From the NCBI GenBank assembly GCA_963580455.1, contig OY756958.1, positions 8,444,501 to 8,508,500 on the forward strand: a DNA stretch of 64,000 nt, in the 5' to 3' direction. Shown in pieces: positions 50,601 to 61,600 of this stretch; position 1 is the stretch's first letter; every line of letters starts with the position of its first letter. The DNA comes from Euonymus europaeus. Its lineage: Eukaryota; Streptophyta; Magnoliopsida; Celastrales; Celastraceae. The notes beneath the pieces were generated by a model, which was not told the origin of the DNA, did no database searches, and worked only from the letters and a program-made list of their open reading frames with translations. The translations under genes and the position numbers were made by a program.

Positions 50601-53600
50601 GTAAAATTTGACATAGAAGAACAATAAAAAGTGTACACCGAGCAACTTTGATAGTCCGAAGTTGCACAACTCACTCTATGGAGGAGCTTTTAACGTTGAA
50701 AGTTGGGCTTTTTGAATCGTAATAATCTAGGAAGCTTATACTCGTAAAATTTGACATAGAAGAACAATAAAAAGTGTACACAGAGCAACTTTGATAGTCC
50801 GAAGTTGCACAACTCTCTCTATGGAGGAGCTTTTAACGTTTTTGTCCATTTGTCATAAAAAGTTTGGGTTTTGGCATCGAGATAATCTAGGATGCTTATA
50901 GTCATAAAATTTGACATAGAAGAACAATAAAAATTGTACACCGACAACTTTGATAGTCCGAAGTTGCACAACTCTCTCTATCGAGGAGATTTTAATGTTT
51001 TTGTCCATTTGTCTTAGAAAGTAGGGGTTTTGGCATCGAAATAATCTAGGAAGCTTATACACGTAAAAGTTGACATAGAAGAACAATAAAAAGTGTACAA
51101 CGACAACTTTGATAGTCCGAAGTTGCACAACTCTCTCTATGGAGGAGATTGTAATGTTTTTGTCCATTTCTCATAGAAAGTAGGGGTTTTGCCATCGAAA
51201 TAATCTAGGAAGCTTATACACGTAAAATTTGACATAGAAGAACAATAAAAAGTGTACACCGAGCAACATTGATTGTCCGAAGTTGCTCAACTCACTCTAT
51301 GGAGGAGCTTTAAACGGTTTTGTCCTTTTGTCATAGAAAGTTGGGTTTTTGGCATCGAAATAATCTAGGAAGCTTATACTCGTAAAATTTGACATAGAAT
51401 AACAATAAAAAGTGTACACCGAGCAACTTTGATTGTCCGATGTAGCACAACTCACTCTATGGAGGAGCTTTTAACGTTTTTGTCCATTTGTCATAGAAAG
51501 TTGGGGTTTTGGCATCGAAATAATCTAGGATGCATATAGTCATAAAATTTGACATAGAAGAACAATAAAAAGTGTACAACGAGCAACTTTGATAGTCTGA
51601 AGTTGCACAACTCTTTCTATGGAGGAGCTTTAAACGGTTACGTCCATTTGTCATACACAGTTGGGGGGCATCGAAATAATCTAGGATTCTTATAGTCATA
51701 AAATTTGACATAGAAGAACAATAAAAATTGTACACCGAGCAACTTTGATAGTCCGAAGTTGCAAAACTCACTCTATGGAGGAGCTTTAAAGGTTTTGTCC
51801 ATTTGTCCTAGAAAGTTGGGGCTTTGGCATCGAAATAATCTAGGAAGCTTATACTCCTAAAATATGACGTAGAAGAACAATAAAAAGTGTACACCGAGCA
51901 ACTTTGATAGTCCGAATTTGCTCAACTCACTCTATGGAGGAGCTTTAAACGGTTTTGTCCATTTGCCCTAGAAAGTTGGGGCTTTGGCATCGAAATAATC
52001 TAGGAAGCTTATACTCCTAAAATTTGACGTAGAAGAACAATAAAAAGTGTTCAACGAGCAACTTCGATAGTCCGAAGTTGCACAACTCTCTCTATGAAGG
52101 AGCTTTAAACGGTTTCGTCCATTTGTCTTACAAAGTTGGGGTTTTGGCATCGAAATAATCTAGGATGCTTATAGTCCTAAAATTTGACATAGAAGAACAA
52201 TAAAAAGTGTACAACGAGCAACTTTGATAGTCTGAAGTTGCACCACTCTCTCTAGGGAGGAGCTTTAAACGGTTACGTCCATTTGTCATACAAAGTTCGG
52301 GTTTTGGCATCGAAATAATCTAGGAAGCTTATACTCGTAAAATTTGACATAGAAGAACAATAAAAAGTGTACACCGAGCAACTTTGATAGTCCGAAGTTG
52401 CACAACTCACTCTATGGAGGAGCTTTTAACGTTGAAAGTTGGGGTTTTTGAATCGAAATAATCTAGGAAGCTTATACTCGTAAAATTTGACATAGAAGAA
52501 CAATAAAAAGTGTACACAGAGCAACTTTGATAGTCCGAAGTTGCACAACTCTCTCTATGGAGGAGCTTTTAACGTTTTTGTCCATTTGTCATAAAAAGTT
52601 TGGATTTTGGCATCGAAATAATCTAGGATGCTTATAGTCATAAAATTTGACATAGAAGAACAATAAAAAGTGTACACCGACAACTTTGATAGTCCGAAGT
52701 TGCACAACTCTGTCTATGGAGGAAATTTTAATGTTTTTGTCCATTTGTCATAGAAAGTAGGGGTTTTGGCATCGAAATAATCTAGGAAGCTTATACACGT
52801 AAAATTTGACATAGAAGAACAATAAAAAGTGTACACCGAGCAACATTGATTGTTCGAAGTTGCTCAACTCACTCTATGGAGGAGCTTTAAACGGTTTTGT
52901 CCTTTTGTCATAGAAAGTTGGGTTTTTGGCATCGAAATAATCTAGGAAGCTTATACTCGTAAAATTTGACATAGAATAACAATAAAAAGTGTACACCGAG
53001 CAACTTTGATTGTCCGATGAAGCACAACTTACTCTATGGAGGAGCTTTTAACGTTTTTGTCCATTTGTCATAGAAAGTTGGGGTTTTGGCATCGAAATAA
53101 TCTAGGATGCTTATAGTCATAAAATTTGACATAGAATAACAATAAAAAGTGTACACCGAGCAATTTTGATAGTCCGAAGTTGCTCAACTCTCTCTATGGA
53201 GTAGCTTTAAACGGTTTTGTTTATTTGTCATAGAAAGTTGTGGTTTTTGAATCGAAATAATCTAGGAAGCTAATACTCGTAAAATTTGACATAGAATAAC
53301 AATAAAAAGTGTACACCGAGCAACTTTTATGGTCCGTAGTTGCTCAACTCTCTCTATGGAGTAGCTTTTAACGGTTTTGCCGATTTTTCATTGATAGTTG
53401 GTGTTTTAGCATCGAAATAATCTAGGAAGCTTATACTCGTAAAATTTGACATAGAAGAACAACAAAAAGTGTACACCGAGCAACTTTGATACTCCGAAGT
53501 TGCTCAACTCACTCTATGGAGGAGCTTTAAACGGTTTTGTCCATTTGTCATAGAAAGTTCGGGTTTTGGCATCGAAATAATCTAGGAAGCTTATACTCGT

Positions 53601-55600
53601 AAAATTTAATATAGAATAAAAATAAAAAGTGTACACCGAGCAACTTTTATGTTCTGAAGTTGCTCAACTCTCTCTATTGAGTAGCTTTAAAAGTTTTTGT
53701 CCATTTGTCATAGAAAGTTGGGGTTTTGGCATCGAAATAATTTAGGAAGCTTATACTCATAAAATTTGACATAGAAGAACAATAAAAAGTGTACACCGAG
53801 CAACTTTGATAGTCCGAAGTTGCACAACTCACTCTATGGAAGAGCTTTTAACGTTGAAAGTTGGGGTTTTGGAATCAAAATAATCTTGGAAGCTTATACT
53901 CGTAAAATTTGACATAGAAGAACAATAAAAAGTGTACACAGAGCAACTTTGATAGTCCGAAGTTGCACAACTCACTCTATGGAGGAGCTTTTAACGTTGA
54001 AAGTTGGGGTTTTTGAATCGAAATAATCTAGGAAGCTTATACTCGTAAAATTTGACATAGAAGAACAATAAAAAGTGTACACAGAGCAACTTTGATAGTC
54101 CGAAGTTGCACAACTCTCTCTATGGAGGAGCTTTTAACGTTTTCGTCCATTTGTCATAAAAAGTTTGGGTTTTGGCATCGAAATAATCTAGGATGCTTAT
54201 AGTCATAAAATTTGACATAGAAGAACAATAAAAAGTGTACACCGACAACTTTGATAGTCCGAAGTTGCACAACTCTTTCTATGGAGGAAATTTTAATGTT
54301 TTTGTCCATTTGTCATAGAAAGTAGGGGTTTTGGCATCGAAATAATCTAGGAAGCTTATACACGTAAAATTTGACATAGAAGAACAATAAAAAGTGTACA
54401 CCGACAACTTTGATAGTCCGAAGTTGCACAACTCTCTCTATGGAGGAGATTGTAATGTTTTTATCCATTTGTCATAGAAAGTAGGGGTTTTGGCATCGAA
54501 ATAATCTAGGAAGCTTATACACGTAAAATTTGACATAGAAGAACAATAAAAAGTGTACACCGAGCAACATTGATTGTCCGAAGTTGCTCAACTCACTCTA
54601 TGGAGGAGCTTTAAACGGTTTTGTCCTTTTGCCATAGAAAGTTGGGTTTTTGGCATCGAAATAATCTAGGAAGCTTATACTCGTAAAATTTGACATAAAA
54701 TAACAATAAAAAGTGTACACCGAGCAACTTTGATTGTCCGATGTAGCACAACTTACTCTATGGAAGAGCTTTTAACGTTTTTGTCCATTTGTCATAGAAA
54801 GTTGGGGTTTTGGCATCGAAATAATCTAGGATGCTTATAGTCATAAAATTTGACATAGAATAACAATAAAAAGTGTACACCGAGCAATTTTGATAGTCCG
54901 AAGTTGCTCAACTCTCTCTATGGAGTAGCTTTAAACGGTTTTGTTTATTTGTCATAGAAAGTTGTGGTTTTTGAATCGAAATAATCTAGGAATCTAATAC
55001 TCGTAAAATTTGACATAGAATAACATTAAAAAGTGTACACCGAGCAACTTTTATGGTCCGTAGTTGCTCAACTCTCTCTATGGAGTAGCTTTTAACGGTT
55101 TTGTCGATTTTTCATTGATAGTTGGTGTTTTGGCATCGAAATAATCTAGGAAGCTTATACTCGTAAAATTTGACATAGAAGAACAACAAAAAGTGTACAC
55201 CGAGTAACTTTGATAGTCCGAAGTTGCTCAACTCACTCTATGGAGGAGCTTTAAACGGTTTTGTCCATTTGTCATAGAAAGTTCGGGTTTTGGCATCGAA
55301 ATAATCTAGGAAGCTTATACTCGTAAAATTTAATATAGAATAAAAATAAAAAGTGTACACCGAGCAACTTTTATGTTCTGAAGTTGCTCAACTCTCTCTA
55401 TTGAGTAGCTTTAAAAGTTTTTGTCCATTTGTCATAGAAAGTTGGGGTTTTGGCATCGAAATAATTTAGGAAGCTTATACTCGTAAAATTTGACATAGAA
55501 GAACAATAAAAAGTGTACACCGAGCAACTTTGATAGTCCGAAGTTGCACAACTCACTCTATGGAGGAGCTTTTAACGTTGAAAGTTGGGGTTTTGGAATC
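50600..55600 (+). repeat. Higher-order repeat of about 1.6-1.7 kb, three copies
   Basis: A marker set (143-bp monomer with TTTTTGAATCG, then ATAAAAAGTTTGG, then CCGACAACTTTG, then TCCGATGTAGCACAAC or TCCGATGAAGCACAAC) occurs from about 50693, 52429 and 53993. Offsets are about 1,736, then about 1,565 growing to 1,724 because the last copy holds an additional monomer (about 54361-54520). The copies at about 52429-53560 and 53993-55280 include the counterpart of the retrotransposon insertion site. Confidence 0.85.
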
Positions 55601-58600
55601 AAAATAATCTTGGAAGCTTATACTCGTAAAATTTGACATAGAAGAACAATAAAAATTGTACACCGAGCAACTTTGATAGTCCGAAGTTGCACTTCTCTCT
55701 CTATGGAGGAGCTTTTAACGATTTTGTCCATTTGTCATAGAAAGTTGGGGTTTTGGCATCGAAATAATCTAGGATGCTTATAGTCATAAAATTTGACATA
55801 GAAGAACAATAAAAAGTAAACACCGAGCAACTTTTATGGTCCAAAGTTCTCAACTCTGTCTATGGAGTAGCTTTAAACGGTTTTGTCCATTTGTCTTAGA
55901 AAGTTGGGGTTTTGGCATCGAAATAATCTAGGAAGCTTATACACGTAAAATTTGACATAGAAGAACAATAAAAAGTGTACACCGAGCAACTTTGATAGTC
56001 CGAAGTTGCACAACTCTCTCTATGGAGGAGCTTTTAATGTTTTTTTCCATTTGTCATAGAAAGTTGGGGTTTTGGCATCGAAATAATCTAGGAAACTTAT
56101 ACACGTAAAATTTGACATAGAAGAACAATAAAAAGTGTACACCGAGCAACTTTGATTGTCCGAAGTTGCACAACTCTCTCTATGGAAAAGCTTTTAATGT
56201 TTTTGTGCATTTGTCATAGAAAGTTGGGATTTTGGCATCGAAATAATCTAGGATGCTTAGAGTCGTAAAATTTGACATAGAAGAACTATAAAAAGTGTAC
56301 ACCGAGCAACGTTTATGGTCCGAAGTTGCTCAACTCTTTCTATGGAGTAGCTTTAAACGGTTTTGTTTATTTGTCATAGAAAGTTGTCGTTTTGGAATCG
56401 AAATAATCTAGGAAGCTTATACTCGTAAAATTTGACAAAGAAGAACAATAAAAAGTGTACACCGAGCAACTTTGATAGTCCGAAGTTGCTCAACTCACTT
56501 TATGGAGCAGCTTTAAACGGTTTTGTCCATTTGTCATAGAAAGTTGGGGTTTTGGAATCGAAATAATCTAGGAAGCTTATGCCCGTAAAATTTGACATAG
56601 AATAACAATAAAAAGTGTACACCGAGCAATTTTGATAGTCCGACGTTGCACAACTCTCTCTATGGAGGAGCTTCTAACGTTTTTGTCCATTTCTCTTGTA
56701 AAGTTGTTGTTTTCACATCGAAATAATCTTGGAGGCTTATGCTCGTAAAATTTGACATAGAATAACAACAAAAAGTGTACACCGAGCAACTTTGATAGTC
56801 CGAAGTTGCTCAACTCTCTCTATGGAGTTGCTTTAAACGGTTTTGTTTATTTGTCATAGAAAGTTGTGGTTTTGGAATTGAAATAATCTAGGAAGCATAT
56901 ACTCGTAAAATTTGACATAGAAGAACAATAAAAAGTGTACACCGAGCAACTTTGATAGTCCGAAGTTGCTCAACTCACTTTATGGAGGAGCTTTAAACGG
57001 TTTTGTCCATTTGTCATAGAAAGTTGGGGTTTTGGCATCGAAATAATCTAGGAAGCTTATACTCGTAAAATTTGACGTAGAAGAACAGTAAAAAGTGTAC
57101 AATGAGCAACTTTGATGGTTCGGAATTGCTCAACTCTTACTATGAAGTAGCTTTTAACGGTTTTGCTCATTTCTTATTGATAGTTGGGGTTTTGGCATCA
57201 AAAAAATCCAGCAAGCGTATACTCGTAAAATTTGACATAGAAGAACAACAAAAAGTGTACAACGAGCGACTTTGATATTCCGAAGTTGCTCAACTCACTC
57301 TATGGAGGAGCTTTAAACGGTTTTTTCCTTTTGTCATAGAAAGTTGGGTTTTTGGCATCGAAATAATCTAGGAATCTTATACTCGTAAAATTTGATATAG
57401 AATAACAATAAAAAGTGTACACCGAGCAACTTTTATGTTCTGAAGTTGCTCAACTCTCTCTATTGAGTAGCTTTAAAAGTTTTTATCCATTTGTCATAGA
57501 AAGTTTGGGTTTTGGCATCGAAATAATCTAGGAAACTTATACTCGTAAAATTTGAAATAGAATAACAATAAAAAGTGTACACGGAGCAATTTTGATATTC
57601 CGAAGTTGCAAAACTCTCTCTATGGAGGAGCTTTTAATGTTTTTGTCCATTTTTCATAGAAAGTTCAGGTTTTGGCATCAAAATAACCCACAAAGCATAT
57701 ACTCGTAAAATTTGGCATAGAAGAACAATAAAAAGTGTACACCGAGCGACTTTGATGATTAGAAGTTGCTCAACTCTCTCTATGGAGGAGCTTTTACCTT
57801 TTTTGTCCATTTGTCTTGTAAAGTTGGTGTTTTTACATCGAAATAATCTAGGAAGCTTATACTCGTAAAATTTGACATAGAAGAACAATAAAAAGTGTAC
57901 ACCGAGCAACTTTGATAGTCCGAAGTTGCACAACTCTCTCTATGGAGGAGCTTTTAATGTTGAAAGTTGGAGTTTTGGAATCGAAATAATCTAGGAAGCT
58001 TATACTCGTAAAATTTGACATAGAAGAACAATAAAAAGTGTACACCGAGCAACTTTGATAGTCCGAAGTTGCACAACTCTCTCTATGGAGGAGCTTTTAA
58101 CGTTGAAAGTTGGGGTTTTGGAATCGAAATAATCTAGGAAGCTTATACTCGTAAAATTTGACATAGAAGAACAATAAAAAGTGTACACCGAGCAACTTTG
58201 ATAGTCCGAAGTTGCACAACTCTTTCTATGGAGGAGCTTTTAACGTTTTTGTCCATTTGCCATAGAAAGTTGGGGTTTTGGCATCGAAATAATCTAGGAT
58301 GCTTATAGTCATAAAAGTTGACATAGAAGAACAATAAAAAGTAAACACCGAGCAACTTTTATGGTCCAAAGTTGCTCAACTCTCTCTATGGAGTAGCTTT
58401 AAACGGTTTTGTCCATTTGTCGTAGAAAGTTGGGGTTTTGGAATCGAACTAATCTTGGAAACTTATACACGTAAAATTTGACATAGAAGAACAATAAAAA
58501 GTGTACACCGAGCAACTTTGATAGTCCGAAGTTGCATAACTAACTCTATGGAGGAGCTTTTAATGTTTTTGTCCATTTGCCATAGAAAGTTGGGTTTTGG

Positions 58601-61600
58601 CATCGAAATAATCTAGGATGCTTATAGTCGTAAAATTTGACATAGAAGAACAATAAAAAGTGTACACCGAGCAACTTTTATGGTCCGAAGTTGCTCAACT
58701 CTCTCTATGGAGGGGCTTTTAACGTTTTTGTCCATTTGTCTTGTAAAGTTGGTGTTTTCACATTGAAATAATCTAGGAAGCTTATACTCGTAAAATTTAA
58801 CATAGAAGAACAACAAAAAGTGTACACCGAGCAACTTTGATAGTCCGAAGTTGATCAACTCACTCTATGGAGGAGCTTTAAACGGTTTTGTCCTTTTGAC
58901 ATAGAAAGTTGGGTTTTTGGCGTCGAAATAATCTAGGAAGCTTATACTCGTAAAATTTGAGATAGAAGAACAATAAAAAGTGTACACCGAGCAACTTTGA
59001 TAGTCTGAAGTTTCACAACTCTCTCTATGGAGGAGCTTTTAACGTTTTTTTCCATTTGTCATAGAAAGTTGGGACTTTGGCATCGAAATAATCTAGGATG
59101 CTTATAGTCATAAAATTTGACATAGAAGAACAATAAAAAGTGTACACAGAGCAACTTTGATAGTCCGAAGTTGCACAACTCTCTCTATGGAGGAGCTTTT
59201 AATGTTTTTGTCCATTTGTCATAGAAATTTCGGGTTTGGGCATCAAAATAATCCACAAAGCATATACTCGTAAAATTTGACATAGAAGAACAATAAAAAG
59301 TGTACACCGAGCGACTTTGTTGATTAGAAGTTGCTCAACTCTCTCTATGGAGGAGCTTTTAACGTTTTTATCCATTTGTCTTGTAAATTTGGTGTTTTCA
59401 AATCGAAATAATCTAGGAAGCTTATACTCGTAAAATTTGACATAGAAGAACAACAAAAAGTGTACACCGAGCATCTTTGATAGTCCGAATTTGCTCAACT
59501 CACTCTATGGAGGAGCTTTAAACGGTTTTGTCCATTTGTCCTAGAAAGTTGGGGCTTTGGCATCGAAATAATCTAGGAAGCTTATACTCCTAAAATTTGA
59601 CGTAGAAGAACAATAAAAAGTGTTCAACGAGCAACTTCGATAGTCCGAAGTTGCACAACTCTCTCTATGAAGGAGCTTTAAACGGTTTCGTCCATTTGTC
59701 CTACAAAGTTGGGGTTTTGGCATCGAAATAATCTAGGATGCTTATACTCCTAAAATTTGACGTAGAAGAACAAGAAAAAGTGTTCAACGAGCAACTTCGA
59801 TAGTCCGAAGTTGCACAACTCTCTCTATGAAGGAGCTTTAAACGGTTACGTCCATTTGTCATACAAAGTTGGGGTTTTGGCATCGAAATAATCTAGGATG
59901 CTTATAGTCATAAAATTTGACATAGAAGAACAATAAAAATTGTACACCGAGCAACTTTGATAGTCCGAAGTTGCACAACTCACTCTATGGAGGAGCTTTA
60001 AAGGTTTTGTCCATTTGTCATGGAAAGTTGGGGCTTTGGCATCGAAATAATCTAGGAAGCTTATACTCCTAAAATTTGACGTAGAAGAACAATAAAAAGT
60101 GTACACCGAGCAACTTTGATAGTCCGAATTTGCTCAACTCACTCTATGGAGGAGCTTTAAACGGTTTTGTCCATTTGTCCTTGAAAGTTGGGGCTTTGGC
60201 ATCGAAATAATCTAGGAAGCTTATACTCCTAAAATTTGACGTAGTAGAACAATAAAAAGTGTTCAACGAGCAACTTCGATAGTCCGAAGTTGCACAACTC
60301 TCTCTATGAAGGAGCTTTAAACGGTTTCGTCCATTTGTCCTACAAAGTTGGGGTTTTGGCATCGAAATAATCTAGGATGCTTATAGTCATAAAATTTGAC
60401 ATAGAAGAACAATAAAAAGTGTACAACGAGCAACTTTGATAGTCTGAAGTTGCACAACTCTCTCTATGGAGGAGCTTTAAACGGTTACGTCCATTTGTCA
60501 TACAAAGTTGGGGTTTTGGCATCGAAATAATCTAGGATGCTTATAGTCATAAAATTTGACATAGAAGAACAATAAAAATTGTACACCGAGCAACTTTGAC
60601 AGTCCGAAGTTGCACAACTCTCTCTATGGAGGAGCTTTAAACGGTTTTGTCCATTTGTCATAGAAAGTTGGGGTTTTGGAATCGAAATAATCTAGGAGGC
60701 TTATACTCGTAAAATTTGACATAGAAGAACAATAAAAAGTGTACAATGAGCAACTTTGATGGTCCGGAATTGCTCAACTCTCACTATGAAGTAGCTTTTA
60801 ACGGTTTTGCACATTTCTTATTAGTAGTTGGGGTTTTGGCATCGAAATAATCTAGGATGCTTATAGTCATAAAATTTGACATAGAAGAACAATAAAAAGT
60901 GTACAACGAGCAACTTCGATAGTCCGAAGTTGCACAACTCTCTCTATGAAGGAGCTTTAAACGGTTTCGTCCATTTGTCTTACAAAGTTGGGGTTTTGGA
61001 ATCGAAATAATCTATGACGCTTATAGTCATAAAATTTGACATAGAAGAACAAGAAAAAGTGTACACCGAGCAACTTTGATAGTCCGAAGTTGCACAACTC
61101 TCTCTATTGAGGAGCTTTAAACGGTTTTGTCCATTTGTCATAGAAAGTTGGGGTTTTGGGATCGAAATCATCTAGGAAGCTTATACTCGTAAAATTTGAC
61201 ATAGAAGAACAACAAAAAGTGTACACCGAGCCACTTTGATAGTCCGAAGTTGCTCAACTCACTCTATGGAGGAGCTTTAAACGGTTTTGTCCATTTGTCA
61301 TAGAAAGTTGGGGTTTTGGCATCGAAATAATCTAGGATGCTTATAGTCGTAAAATTTGACATAGAAGAACAATAAAAAGTGTACACCGAGCAACTTTGAT
61401 AGTCCGAAGTTGCTCAACTCACTCTATGGAGGAGCTTTAAACTGTTTTTTCCATTTGTCATAGAAAGTTGGGGTTTTGACATCGAAATAATCTAGGAAGC
61501 TTATACTCGTAAAATTTGACGTTGAAGAACAATAAAAAGTGTACAACGAGCAACTTTGATAGTCTGAAGTTGCTCAACTCACTCTATGGAGGAGCTTTAA

